Origin: Methanoregula sp. PtaU1.Bin051
Lineage (GTDB): Archaea; Halobacteriota; Methanomicrobia; Methanomicrobiales; Methanospirillaceae
Assembly: GCA_002067895.1 (NCBI GenBank)
Contig: MVRE01000021.1
Location: forward strand, 1-57,380
Direction of reading: 5' to 3'
Length of the DNA stretch: 57,380 nt
In this document: one piece after another, positions 1 through 9,106 of the stretch
How the letters are laid out: the number at the start of each line of letters is the position of its first letter
Position numbering within the stretch: the stretch's first letter is position 1
Notes under the pieces: model-generated
What the model was told of the DNA's origin: nothing
Database searches by the model: none
What the model saw: the letters and a program-made list of their open reading frames with translations, nothing else
Position numbers and translations under genes: made by a program

Positions 1-615
1 TTACTCAACCGGCTCATGAAATTGTTCTACGACTGGGGTGAGAAAATACCCTGTACCGCTGTCGATTCATCCGGGTTCACCAGCTCATACGCCAGCCATT
101 ACTATTCCTGGGGAACCGGTAAGACCAAAAAACGGTTCCTGAAAACATCAATCTCTGTCGACACTGATCAACAGATTATCACAGGTCTGAAGATCTCCCG
201 GCATCCCGTCCATGATATCCGTCACGCCGCAATACTCCTGAAACAATGTCACAGGGTCAAACATTCTGACCTCTATGTCATGGACAACGGATACGACTCC
301 GAAGAGATCCACCGGCTGATCCGGGATACGCTGAACTCTTGTTCGCTCATCCCGATCCGGGAGAGAGAAAGGAAACGGATCTTCGGTTATTACCGCCGAA
401 GAATGAGGGTATTGTTCGATCTGGAACTATACTATCAACGGAATAAGGTCGAAACCGTGTTCTCCGTCTTGAAAAGAAAGTTCGGGGAATCCCTGAAAGC
501 CAGAAAATACCGACTCCAGGTTAAGGAGATTAAAATCAAGGTGATCCTCTATAACCTCTCAAGATTAAGGAAGGGGATTTCTGTTCTGATTGTCATTGAG
601 GAATTCTACAAAGCC
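1..615 (+). mobile_element. Insertion sequence, left-truncated by the window edge
   Basis: The right-hand part of an IS coding for a DDE-type transposase. Its right end is taken as ATTCTACAAAGCC at 603-615, which matches 11 of 13 bases of the reverse complement of the left end GGCTCTGTAGAAA seen in the copy at 57053. Related copies lie at 46454-46905 (deleted) and 57053-57380 (right edge). Insertion cut the neighbouring hydrolase gene, whose minus-strand frame runs into the IS end. Confidence 0.8.
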
Positions 616-684
616 GTTTCTTTACAAAGTCATAACAGTACTTCATCATCTGGTCAATCACGACAGGGTTCCGGGAGAGTCTGA
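1..684 (+). CDS. IS transposase, C-terminal part (partial at left edge)
   Basis: The frame is open to the left edge, so the N-terminus lies outside the window; the first in-frame ATG is at 16. Visible features are a first acidic segment (TAVDSSGF), a [10 protein letters not shown] segment near residue 90, and a C-terminal [17 protein letters not shown] block typical of IS5/IS1182-like DDE transposases, where the glutamate is the likely third catalytic acid. The last 23 or so codons, beyond about 615, are Ser/Gln-rich and come from host DNA after the IS end, so the natural protein probably stops near the terminal repeat. It is probably read from the same left-end signals seen in the copy at 57053. 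Confidence 0.75.
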   Translation, partial: LLNRLMKLFYDWGEKIPCTAVDSSGFTSSYASHYYSWGTGKTKKRFLKTSISVDTDQQIITGLKISRHPVHDIRHAAILLKQCHRVKHSDLYVMDNGYDSEEIHRLIRDTLNSCSLIPIRERERKRIFGYYRRRMRVLFDLELYYQRNKVETVFSVLKRKFGESLKARKYRLQVKEIKIKVILYNLSRLRKGISVLIVIEEFYKAVSLQSHNSTSSSGQSRQGSGRV

Positions 685-1447
685 TGTGGCTATACTGGTC
701 TGGTGCAGGTAGCGGTTTGTCCGATTCGTTGCCTGCTGGCAGAACATCAAGCGTTACCTCGGGGAGTTCTGATTCCCGGGGGGTTACAATCCCATCGCCA
801 TTCCTCGTCATCCGAACCGTTCCATCTTCAGAGGAATCATAGGTTTCCCCAGAGAAATTCGGAAAGAATGCAGGTATTCCTGTCGGGTTTGCCGTGACAA
901 TTACCCGGTAGTAGATATCTTTCCGGATACCAGAAGCCCGAAGCGCCTTCATTACCGATCTGGACGGATGGACATCCTGAACGAGAGGATCCTTATCGGG
1001 ATTGAATCCTTTTGGGACAAAGACACCTGTCAGGCGATCAATAATGCCGGGGCCAAACTGCGGGTTACAAATTAGTTCGGCAAGAGCAGAGTCTTTATTA
1101 GAAGGTCCAAGACCAATCAGCTGCCGAACCCGCTCCTGTCTTTCAGTCCCGTCAATAACTTCGAGAAGATGCCGGGCAATGCAGGTTCCCACCGAATGAC
1201 AGATGATATCAATCTCGGAGTCCCAGCCAGCATCCTCCCGTACCGTTGTGATAAATGTGCCAAGTACGGCAGCTGTCTCAGGCAGGGGCGAGCTGGTCAT
1301 CCCTGAGTGATCGAACCGGCATTACGATATGCCAGCTGCTTCTAGACGGGGGGCAAGCCGGTTCCAGATACCAAGATGGCTGTTCCACCCATGGACGAGT
1401 ATTACAGGAACGACTCTGCTATACATGGCACTAGTATTGGCCTTCAT
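593..1447 (-). pseudogene. Alpha/beta hydrolase (lipase-like), disrupted
   Basis: An alpha/beta hydrolase gene with two lesions. The N-terminal part (from ATG at 1447) reads VPVILVHGWNSHLGIW, the oxyanion-hole HG motif of lipases. An in-frame TAA at 1322-1324 then stops it, and the same frame continues with RFDHSGM and IICHSVGTCIARH, a GHSxG-like nucleophile elbow (here CHSVG). At the other end, the last residues (about ten) are encoded by the inserted IS (boundary near 615), so the native C-terminus is lost. A later ATG at 1300 could restart translation but would lack the HG motif. No good ribosome binding site is seen at 1447. Function in the cell is unknown; most likely inactive. Confidence 0.7.
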
Positions 1448-1520
1448 GAAGGAGAGGTTATGTGGTTCCTAAAAAGAGTAGTATTTCTCTGGTAGATCCG
1501 TAACAGGTATGAGTAATAGT

Positions 1521-2513
1521 CTATCGGCGGCTACTGCCTCTGCCAATCTTCTTTAATGCTTTTTCAATCCCCCACCGCCCGCGACCGAGCTGCTCCTCGA
1601 GAAGGGCAATTATACGGTATCTTGGCAAACCGTCTGATAGCAACTGGTCATATCCATCCATGAGGGCTGAATATTCTTCCTCCGACCAGGATCTCCCGCG
1701 ATTCTTTTGCGAATACACATTAGGCTTACGGAGATTGCAAATCATGGAGCCGGGTCTGATTGTTTCGAGCTCTGCAGATTTAGCTATGAAAACGGGCCTT
1801 GATATCTCGAATCCTACGATCCGTCGGTTCAGACCGATTGCGACCTTCGCTGTTGAGAATCCTCCAAGGAAAAAATCACATACTAGATCACCTTCGTTGC
1901 TGCTGTACTGGATAATCTTTGTAAGCAGCGCGATCGGCAGCTCGTTTTTATTCTTTATCCTCCCGGGTTTATACTCGCGGTTGATGAGCCAAACATCCTC
2001 CCGGTCGGTGTTGTTGAGGGAATTGCGGTTCGCATCCTTTTCATTAAACCCAAACCGTGACTCGGGATTGAAGGTCCTATTCCCACCGGGTTTCTCGTAA
2101 AACAGGATGTGGTAATGAGACGAGATGTACTTGTTCTTTGTAAAGACCCCAAACCTGAATTTCCAGATGATGTGGTTGACCTCTTTTAGGGAGGTCTTCC
2201 GGAGCGCGTTTAAGATGTCAGCAAGGTTCGTATATCCAGACACGATGTAGATTGATCCACCGGGACGCAGGACCCTCTCCGCCTGTCGGATCCAGTGGTC
2301 TGTGAATCCCGCATACTTCTCTTTGGATATCTCAACGTAATCCCCGATAACAAACTCCTCGTTCCTGTTGTAGTGCCGGTGCAGACGGTCGCCGTTGATC
2401 CCGTACGGCGGATCGGTGACTATAAGATCGACTGACCCATCCGGGAGGTACTTTCTAGCACCATAAATACAGTCACAATTGTATACTGTAAAAAAGCGTT
2501 TGAGGGCGCTCAT
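1521..2513 (-). CDS. Orphan site-specific DNA methyltransferase (N6-adenine/N4-cytosine type)
   Basis: A 330-residue DNA methyltransferase. The catalytic motif DPPYG is at residues 34-38 near the N-terminus, and the AdoMet-binding motif CDFFLGGFSTAKVA lies well downstream of it. This catalytic-before-AdoMet order is that of the beta class (N6A or N4C methylation). The C-terminus (about 270-325, starting RSWSEEEYSALMDGYDQL) looks like a Myb/SANT-like helix-turn-helix, a plausible extra DNA-binding module. No restriction endonuclease gene lies beside it, so it is probably an orphan methylase or a remnant of a restriction-modification system next to the IS. The target sequence cannot be read from the gene. 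Confidence 0.85.
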   Translation of the reverse strand: MSALKRFFTVYNCDCIYGARKYLPDGSVDLIVTDPPYGINGDRLHRHYNRNEEFVIGDYVEISKEKYAGFTDHWIRQAERVLRPGGSIYIVSGYTNLADILNALRKTSLKEVNHIIWKFRFGVFTKNKYISSHYHILFYEKPGGNRTFNPESRFGFNEKDANRNSLNNTDREDVWLINREYKPGRIKNKNELPIALLTKIIQYSSNEGDLVCDFFLGGFSTAKVAIGLNRRIVGFEISRPVFIAKSAELETIRPGSMICNLRKPNVYSQKNRGRSWSEEEYSALMDGYDQLLSDGLPRYRIIALLEEQLGRGRWGIEKALKKIGRGSSRR

Positions 2514-2687
2514 AGGAGGGTTCCGTTAACAGTTTGTACTCCTAAACACATAGAACGAGAGGGATAATTAAAAAAACGCCAAATCAGGAAAGGGATAATT
2601 GAATGATAGAAAGAGAATGTGATGGTTATATACCCCCACAAAAGATTATTGCCATCAGCCCTACAGTTTTACTTGGAACGTTGTATT

Positions 2688-3650
2688 ATGGAGAACCTCT
2701 ATCTAAGCAGCGACGAACCAATCCTCCTGACAAGCCAGAATATCGTTATCAACGGTGTCAGGCATGAGGCTGTGCTGACAGATAAACGCCTCGTCGTTGT
2801 CCGGCGTGACGATCCCAAAGCTCCCCACCAAGCGATACCTCTCGCAGCCATCCGATCAGCGATAGCGGGAGAAAATACTCTCCATGAACCAACCATCACT
2901 CTCTCCCTTGCTACTTTAGATGGTGTCCTTAATACTGTTGAACTGGTATTCATCCGGCTTTCCAGTGAACATAAAAACAGTCAGTATGACGAATGGGTCG
3001 CACGGCTCAAGGAGCATATTAATGTCAGTACTGCCGGGTTTTTAGGACCATCCTCCGATCAGAACATTCCAGGAACTGCAGCCACTGGGATGAGCCATGT
3101 GCCTGCATATATCTTCCACCCCCCAAAACCCCTAGCGGCACCCCAGGAGTCCGGCCTTAAGAAGATTGCCATTACAATTATTGTAATTGCAGCCTTGATG
3201 GTTGCGGTATTTGCAGGTTCTCAGCTCCTATCTTCAAAACCAACAGAAGGAATGCAACCTTCAATGACTCCTGACGTAGAAACTTCCCCTGCGATGACAA
3301 TTACGACAACTTCTCCCACGCCATTACCGACGCTGACCGTCCAACCGTCAATGACGCTTATTTCCAGCCCGCAAGTGATAGTCCCATCATCCGGAATCTG
3401 GGTACGGATCCAGTATCCGGGGATTTTTACCGGTTCTGTAGGTACGAGCGGAAGGATGCGGGAGGTAAACAGCACTGGAGACCGGTTCTACCAGATCCCG
3501 GTAATGAGTGGGGTTATCGAAGCGGAGATCCAAAAAACAGAAAAAAACGCTGATGAACTAGCTATTACTGTTTACAAGGACGGAGTGATCGTCAAACGGG
3601 TTAATACGACCGCTCCTGCCGGTTCCATAATCCTGAATGCAGCTGTCTGA
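2688..3650 (+). CDS. PH-like domain membrane protein (paralogue A)
   Basis: About 320 residues: an N-terminal PH-like beta domain (about 1-115; e.g. EAVLTDKRLVVVRRDD), one transmembrane segment (IAITIIVIAALMVAVFAG), a Thr/Pro/Ser-rich linker, and a C-terminal beta domain with SSGIWVRIQYPG and STGDRFYQIP. The start at ATG 2688 is chosen because it aligns with the start of the paralogue at 46983-48575; an upstream in-frame GTG at 2619 would add 23 unconvincing residues. The predicted topology is cytoplasmic PH-like domain, one membrane span, external C-terminal domain. Function unknown. Confidence 0.75.
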   Translation: MENLYLSSDEPILLTSQNIVINGVRHEAVLTDKRLVVVRRDDPKAPHQAIPLAAIRSAIAGENTLHEPTITLSLATLDGVLNTVELVFIRLSSEHKNSQYDEWVARLKEHINVSTAGFLGPSSDQNIPGTAATGMSHVPAYIFHPPKPLAAPQESGLKKIAITIIVIAALMVAVFAGSQLLSSKPTEGMQPSMTPDVETSPAMTITTTSPTPLPTLTVQPSMTLISSPQVIVPSSGIWVRIQYPGIFTGSVGTSGRMREVNSTGDRFYQIPVMSGVIEAEIQKTEKNADELAITVYKDGVIVKRVNTTAPAGSIILNAAV

Positions 3651-3703
3651 AAGTAAAGATAGTTCCTAGATGGTAAGAGCAGGAAGAATCTCTCATGAAT
3701 TTG

Positions 3704-4873
3704 TCAGATATAGAATGATGCGAGGGTGGACTGGCGCCCGCCCCGCGTTACCTGCCGGAGAAGCGAACCTTCATCTATGAACCGCTGCATGGGGAGGGTG
3801 AAACGCACGGCCAGTGACGAGAGTGCCGACCCGATATCCTCGAACTCCTGCCCCTTCTGTTGCATCGCGTGCCGCACGTTCTCCCGCACATTGAAGACCC
3901 CGAGTGGGACGTATCCCTGAACAGCCTCACGGAGCACGATCGCCCCGGCCTGTTTCTGTTCCTTTGCGAGGGCTTCAAGCACCGCCATCTTGCAGGAGTA
4001 GTAGCAGCCTCCCAGCGACGAATAACCGGCCTTCTTCTTATGGCCCTCGCAATCGGAAAAGACGTATTCCTCGCTTCCCAGCACGTGGAGGAAGGCCTCT
4101 GTCCACTCGTATTGCCACGCCGTCGGGAGCAGGATGACTGCGTAATGGTTGTTCAGGCTAGAGAACTCATGGACCCGCACGGTATCGATTGGCGTGCACT
4201 GTTTCACCCGGTAAAGGAGGTTATCGCCAATCGCGGTGTCACATGCCGTGATCGACCAGCGTGTGGGCACGAGGTGCCGGTTCCTCCCCTTTCCCATGGT
4301 CCCTGCCGATAATGCTTTCTGGATGCTAGAGAAGGGGACATGTTCCGCGTGAAGATTAAGGATAGCTTCTTTTGCCGGAAGGTCCGTATCATAGAACACC
4401 TTCTCGAGATCCCGCTGCCATGTGCCGGCGCTGATCTCGAACCGGTCGAGAGGCGCACTCGGTCCGTGGGGTGCATGCTCCTCGGAAAAGAAGAAACCCT
4501 GCGGGCAACGGGCAAATCCCGCTTCGCTCTCTACGGATGCTGAAGAGAGAGCAACTTCCTGCAGCTTTTCGACATAGTGGTTGTCAAGACCGGAGACGTT
4601 AACCCGCCTCGTCCCGCGGACCAGCCCGAGCCGGTACCGGATTATCTCTTCCTGGGTCCGTCTCCCGGCTATCCAGGCTTCCGGCATATCCATCTCGGCC
4701 GTATTCCCGTGAACCGGGGTGACCATCGGGCCAGCCAGCACATCAGGATAATTCCACTGCCCGATAAATATTGAGGGGGGCGAAGTGCCGGAGAGATCGG
4801 GGCCGACAGGCACCGAGGAAAACGGCATCATGGCCGCGGTCAGCTCCTTCAGGTACGACCCCTTGTTGATCAT
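3704..4873 (-). CDS. nreA: Archaeal Nre-family DNA repair protein with PCNA-binding tail
   Basis: 389 residues, matching the archaeal Nre (DUF650/DUF651) family. Family-like segments include PPSIFIGQWNYPDVLAGP near residue 35, RCPQGFFFSEEHAPHGPSAP in the middle and a C-terminal half with conserved Tyr/Trp positions. The last nine residues, QSTLASFYI, form a PCNA-interacting box (QxxLxxFY), which in this family recruits the protein to the sliding clamp and is linked to DNA damage survival. The gene stands alone on the minus strand. The N-terminal zinc-finger cysteines of some Nre proteins are not visible here. The family assignment is from recognition of motifs, and the exact subgroup (A or B) is not certain. 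Confidence 0.75.
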   Translation of the reverse strand: MINKGSYLKELTAAMMPFSSVPVGPDLSGTSPPSIFIGQWNYPDVLAGPMVTPVHGNTAEMDMPEAWIAGRRTQEEIIRYRLGLVRGTRRVNVSGLDNHYVEKLQEVALSSASVESEAGFARCPQGFFFSEEHAPHGPSAPLDRFEISAGTWQRDLEKVFYDTDLPAKEAILNLHAEHVPFSSIQKALSAGTMGKGRNRHLVPTRWSITACDTAIGDNLLYRVKQCTPIDTVRVHEFSSLNNHYAVILLPTAWQYEWTEAFLHVLGSEEYVFSDCEGHKKKAGYSSLGGCYYSCKMAVLEALAKEQKQAGAIVLREAVQGYVPLGVFNVRENVRHAMQQKGQEFEDIGSALSSLAVRFTLPMQRFIDEGSLLRQVTRGGRQSTLASFYI

Positions 4874-4988
4874 GGGTTGCTGAAGGGTTGGTTACCTTTG
4901 ATATAAGGGGTAAGGCATGGGGGGAGAAAGTGAATGGTCTGCTATCGGTCCCCGGCAGGGATCCCGGGCAGGGTTGTTTTTCGTACCG

Positions 4989-5423
4989 CTAAGCCCCCAT
5001 CACGATCTGGACAGCCGTGGGATATTTCCCCATGATGGCATACGCGATCGGGCGGGAGACCCAGAACCTGCCGCCTTCCATCGTGCGCAGCGTGCTCATT
5101 TCGTTCAGGATCTGGAGCGCGGCAAGCGTAGGGGCGTCCGGGCACGAGCAGCTGTCCGGCACATCGGGTGACAGGTAGAAGAGGATGGGCAGTTTCAGCT
5201 GCCGCTGCAATTCTTCCGGAAGGCTTTTTCCGAGAATCTGAATGACGTTTATATCAAAGAAATACACTTCCCCTTTCCTTGTCACCGAGGATGGCTTCAC
5301 CTCACAAAGCAGGAGGGAGAGGGGTTTCCGCTGTACAACCAGCCCATCGTTCATCTTTGCGATCTCGAGGCCCATCCAGCGGGCGAGCACGGATTCATCG
5401 GTGATGCGCGGGGGGTGGGTCAT
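4989..5423 (-). CDS. UPF0216 (DUF61) family protein
   Basis: A 144-residue soluble archaeal protein. It has the family-like stretches MNDGLVVQRKPLSLLL near the N-terminus and EVYFFDINVIQILGKSLP in the middle, and a pair of close cysteines (SCSCPD). Full length for the family. The biochemical role is not known. It lies between the repair protein and serS on the same strand but with gaps of over 100 bases, so it is probably its own transcription unit. Confidence 0.75.
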   Translation of the reverse strand: MTHPPRITDESVLARWMGLEIAKMNDGLVVQRKPLSLLLCEVKPSSVTRKGEVYFFDINVIQILGKSLPEELQRQLKLPILFYLSPDVPDSCSCPDAPTLAALQILNEMSTLRTMEGGRFWVSRPIAYAIMGKYPTAVQIVMGA

Positions 5424-5533
5424 ACGTCACTTGCAGATACGGTCCTTTCCGGAGAGTATTAGGACGAGGATTGGATTGATCGTAAGAAAAATTTTTTGGA
5501 GAAAAACGAGGAGGCTGGTGGTATTGACCTTAA

Positions 5534-6811
5534 TCAGAGCCGGTCGAGGCCGTTCATGTACGGCCGGACGACATCAGGAATGACAACCGAGCCGTCCTTC
5601 TGCTGGTAATTCTCCAGGATCGCCCGCATCACCCGCGAGGTCGCGATCGCCGTCGAGTTGAGCGTATGGACATACTGTTTGGATTCGAAGTCAGCTGGAT
5701 CGCGGACCTTGATATTCAGCCGGACTGCCTGGTATGCCGTGCAGTTTGAGCAGGAGACGACCTCTTTGTACGCGTTCTCGCGGGGCATCCATGCCTCGAT
5801 ATCGTACTTCTTTGCGGCGACCGTGCCGATGTCCCCGGTGCAGATGTTGACGACCCGGTAGGGAAGGCCGAGCTTTTCGAAGATCTCTTCGGCGTTTTTC
5901 AACAGCTCCTCGTGGATCGCCCAGGAGTCCTCCGGTTTACAGAAGACGAACTGCTCCACCTTCTGGAACTGGTGGACGCGGAAGAGGCCCTTGGTGTCGA
6001 GGCCGTGCGCCCCGATCTCGCGCCGGAAGCAGGGCGAGATGCCGGCGAGCCGGAGGGGCAGGTCCTTCTCCTCGAAAATCTCGTCCCGGTACATCGCACC
6101 GATCGGGTGCTCACTCGTTGCGATAAGATAAGCGTCGCTCCCGTCGATCTTGTACATCACCTTTTCGAAATCCGCAAGGTCGGTGACCCCTTCATACGAA
6201 TCCCGGTTGATCATGTATGGGGGACTGACCGGCAGGTACCCCTTGCCGATCAACAGGTCGAGGGCGAAGCGCTGGAGGGCGAGGTCCAAGAGCACGAGGT
6301 TCCCTTTCAGGAAATAGAACCCTGCTCCGGATATCTTGGCCCCGCGCTCGAAGTCGGCCCAGCCCTTCTCCGCTGCAAGCTGCCCGTGGTTCTTCACTTC
6401 GAAGTCGAATGTGCGGGGCGTGCCGGCCCGCCTTATCTCCATGTTCTCCGTATCGTCCTTTCCCACCGGCACGCTCTCGTGCAGGATGTTGGGCAGGCGC
6501 ATCAGGTAGTTCCTGACTGCAGTAGCGATCTCCTCCTGCTCGGCGTCGCACGCCCTGATCTTCTGCGGGAGCGCTGCACCTTCCGCCATCAGGGCAGAGA
6601 CGTCGGTGCCGGCCTTTTTTGCCGCGTTGATCTCCCGTCCGATTTCGTTCCTCCTTTTCCGGAGCTGGTCGGTTGCCACCTTGAGCTCGCGGGACCGGGC
6701 GTCCTTTGCGAGGAGATCGTCGACCCATGCGATCTTCTCCGAATCGTTCCGCTTCCGCAGGTCCGCTTTCACCACGTCGGGGTTCGCCCGTACGAACCGG
6801 ATGTCAAGCAT
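5534..6811 (-). CDS. serS: Seryl-tRNA synthetase (standard class II type)
   Basis: 425 residues from ATG 6811 (an in-frame GTG three codons upstream is less likely, since the family begins MLDxRxVR). An N-terminal coiled-coil tRNA-binding arm (about 30-105) is followed by the class II core: motif 2 region RLAGISPCFRREIGAHG, GLFRVHQFQKVEQFVF, and motif 3 LNSTAIATSRVMRAILENYQ. It charges tRNA-Ser. This is the common bacterial/eukaryotic type, not the rare zinc-dependent SerRS of some methanogens, in keeping with Methanomicrobiales. About 160 bases separate it from the upstream acyl-CoA synthetase gene. Confidence 0.95.
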   Translation of the reverse strand: MLDIRFVRANPDVVKADLRKRNDSEKIAWVDDLLAKDARSRELKVATDQLRKRRNEIGREINAAKKAGTDVSALMAEGAALPQKIRACDAEQEEIATAVRNYLMRLPNILHESVPVGKDDTENMEIRRAGTPRTFDFEVKNHGQLAAEKGWADFERGAKISGAGFYFLKGNLVLLDLALQRFALDLLIGKGYLPVSPPYMINRDSYEGVTDLADFEKVMYKIDGSDAYLIATSEHPIGAMYRDEIFEEKDLPLRLAGISPCFRREIGAHGLDTKGLFRVHQFQKVEQFVFCKPEDSWAIHEELLKNAEEIFEKLGLPYRVVNICTGDIGTVAAKKYDIEAWMPRENAYKEVVSCSNCTAYQAVRLNIKVRDPADFESKQYVHTLNSTAIATSRVMRAILENYQQKDGSVVIPDVVRPYMNGLDRL

Positions 6812-6972
6812 GCCCTGCACCTGCCATCTGCACCATTACTGTATCCATGGTTGGGTGTTAACGCTCATCAGGATTTGCACAGGTTGCGATTCCTTATGAA
6901 CGGAACCGGGGTGGGGTTATTGGAGATGACCCAAAATGTGATAGAAGGGGAAAAAAACGCCGTCTGTTATTA

Positions 6973-8868
6973 TCACTTCTTTGGGAATCCCCTTCGGGCA
7001 AGCGCGTCCTTAATCTGATCGAGGATCGCCGGGTCGTCGATGGTCGCCGGGACCGTGTATGGCGTCCCATCCGCGATTTTCTTGATCGTGCCCCGGAGGA
7101 TCTTTCCGGACCGGGTCTTGGGGAGCCGCTTGACAACAAGCACCTCCTTGAACGAGGTGATCGGCCCGATCCGCTCACGCACCATCTTCACGAGCTCCCG
7201 CTCGAGTTCCAAAGGACTGCGGTCCCTCCCCGCTTTCAGAACCACGAACCCGACCGGGACTTCGGCCTTGATCGGGTCATGCACACCGGAAACAGCGCTC
7301 TCGGCTACATCCGGGTGGGCCGAGAGCACCTCCTCCATCGCGCCGGTCGAGAGCCGGTGGCCGGCCACGTTGATGATGTCGTCGGTTCTTCCCATGATCC
7401 AGAGGTAGCCGTCGGCATCGACCATGCCGGCATCGGACGTGAAATAATAGCCGGGATATGTCGTGAAGTACGTCCTGACGAAATCCGCGTCGTTCTGCCA
7501 GAGTGTCACGAGGCAGCCGGGCGGGAGCGGGAGCTTTGCCACGATATTTCCCTGCGTGCCTGTCGGCACCTCTTTTCCCCCTGAGTTAAGGACCCGGATA
7601 TCGTAGCCCGGCAGTGGCTTTGTGCAGGAGCCGGGTTTTACGGGGAGCTGGCCGAGCCCGACGCAGTTCCCGCCGATTGCCCAGCCGGTTTCTGTCTGCC
7701 ACCAGTGGTCGATGACCGGGACGCGGAGGGCGTCCTCTGCCCATTTCAGCGTCTCGGGATCGCACCGTTCGCCGGCCAGGAAGAGAGTCCGGAACCCTGC
7801 AAGGTCGTACTTCTTCACGTGCGTCGCATCGGGGTCCTCGCGCCGGATCGCCCGGAACGCTGTCGGGGCGCAGAAGAGCACGGCGACCTTGTGCTGCGCG
7901 ATCACCCGCCAGAAAGCGCCGGGGTCGGGAGTGCCCACCGACTTGCCCTCGTACAGGACCGTCGTGCAGCCGGCGGCGAGCGGGCCGTACACGATGTAGG
8001 AGTGCCCTACGACCCAACCGATGTCGGAAGCCGCCCAGTAGACCTCGCCCGGTTCCACGCCGTACAGGTTCTTCATCGTCCAGTAAAGTGCAACGAGGTG
8101 CCCCCCGTTGTCGCGGAGCACCCCCTTGGGCTTGCCGGTCGTTCCCGAGGTGTAGAGGATGTAGAGCGGGTCGGTTGCCGCAACCGGCACGCAGGGGGCC
8201 GGCTTGGCGTCCATGATCTCCTTCCAGTCCCGGTCCCGCCCGGGAGTGAGGGGTGCCCGCTGCTCGTATCGCTGGACGATGACGCAGGTCTCCGGCTTCC
8301 AGGAGCACAGGTCGATTGCAGCGTCGAGGAGCGGCTTGTACGGGATGATCCGGGTGACCTCGATCCCGCAGGACGACGAGATCACGACCCGCGGCTTTGC
8401 GTCCTCGATCCGGGTCGCCAGCTCCCGTGGCGCAAACCCGCCGAAGACGACCGAGTGGATTGCACCGAGCCGGGCGCACGCAAGCATCGCGATCACCGCC
8501 TCGGGGACCATCGGCATGTAGATGACGACCCGGTCGCCTTTTGTAACCCCGAGCCGTGAAAGTCCGCCGGCGCAGCGGGAGACATGATCAAGGAGCTCGC
8601 GGTACGTGTATGTCCTGACCGTGGACGTGACCGGGCTGTCGTAGATGAGCGCGGCCTGCTCCGCCCGGCCTCCTTCGACGTGCCGGTCGAGGACGTTGTA
8701 GCAGGTGTTGAGGATCCCGCCGGAAAACCAGCGGGTGAACGGCGGCTTGTCGTTGTTGAGGACCCGGTCCCACGTCCGCTCCCAGCGGATCGCCTCCGCC
8801 GCCTCGCCCCAGAACTGTTCAGGATTTTCTATCGACCGTGCGTAGACCCCGCTATAGCGTGAACCCAT
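6973..8868 (-). CDS. prpE: AMP-forming propionyl/acetyl-CoA synthetase
   Basis: A 631-residue acyl-adenylate-forming enzyme that turns a short acid (propionate or acetate), ATP and CoA into acyl-CoA, AMP and pyrophosphate. Visible motifs are the phosphate loop LYTSGTTGKPKG, the substrate-pocket stretch SDIGWVVGHSYIVYGPL, the TSDAG and GRTDDIINVAGHRLS hinge, and the catalytic lysine in PKTRSGKILR near the C-terminus. The N-terminal block FSGGILNTCYNVLDRH and IYDSPVTSTVRTYTY resembles PrpE more than Acs, but the substrate is not proven. It would let the methanogen assimilate acetate or propionate. The spacer to the divergent trm5-like gene is 238 bases. Confidence 0.85.
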   Translation of the reverse strand: MGSRYSGVYARSIENPEQFWGEAAEAIRWERTWDRVLNNDKPPFTRWFSGGILNTCYNVLDRHVEGGRAEQAALIYDSPVTSTVRTYTYRELLDHVSRCAGGLSRLGVTKGDRVVIYMPMVPEAVIAMLACARLGAIHSVVFGGFAPRELATRIEDAKPRVVISSSCGIEVTRIIPYKPLLDAAIDLCSWKPETCVIVQRYEQRAPLTPGRDRDWKEIMDAKPAPCVPVAATDPLYILYTSGTTGKPKGVLRDNGGHLVALYWTMKNLYGVEPGEVYWAASDIGWVVGHSYIVYGPLAAGCTTVLYEGKSVGTPDPGAFWRVIAQHKVAVLFCAPTAFRAIRREDPDATHVKKYDLAGFRTLFLAGERCDPETLKWAEDALRVPVIDHWWQTETGWAIGGNCVGLGQLPVKPGSCTKPLPGYDIRVLNSGGKEVPTGTQGNIVAKLPLPPGCLVTLWQNDADFVRTYFTTYPGYYFTSDAGMVDADGYLWIMGRTDDIINVAGHRLSTGAMEEVLSAHPDVAESAVSGVHDPIKAEVPVGFVVLKAGRDRSPLELERELVKMVRERIGPITSFKEVLVVKRLPKTRSGKILRGTIKKIADGTPYTVPATIDDPAILDQIKDALARRGFPKK

Positions 8869-9078
8869 ACCACCGTACCGCCCTCTGTTCCAACAGAGTG
8901 GATCGGGGAGAGCCGTGATAATGGTTGTCAGGGTGCGGGGTTAGTGCACCACGTTCTTTATGGTTGCGAAATGATCCCGGTACTTCGACGGTTGGCTGCC
9001 CCTGATCCGACGGCTCCGGTAAACAATCCCGGTCATCTCCAGTCGGGCCGAACGTCATACCTTCCTTACTGCAACACT

Positions 9079-9087
9079 TTTATTAAA
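9079..9087 (+). promoter_or_regulatory. TATA box for the Trm5-like gene
   Basis: TTTATTAAA about 20-28 bases before the GTG start at 9107. An archaeal transcription start expected about 25 bases downstream would fall at or close to the start codon, so the message may be leaderless or nearly so. No ribosome binding site is seen. Confidence 0.5.
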
Positions 9088-9106
9088 AACTGCCCCACGG
9101 TGATCC

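Noticed and set aside
5912-7018. 368-codon plus-strand frame opposite serS
   Set aside because: Shadow of a GC-rich gene; serS is unmistakable.
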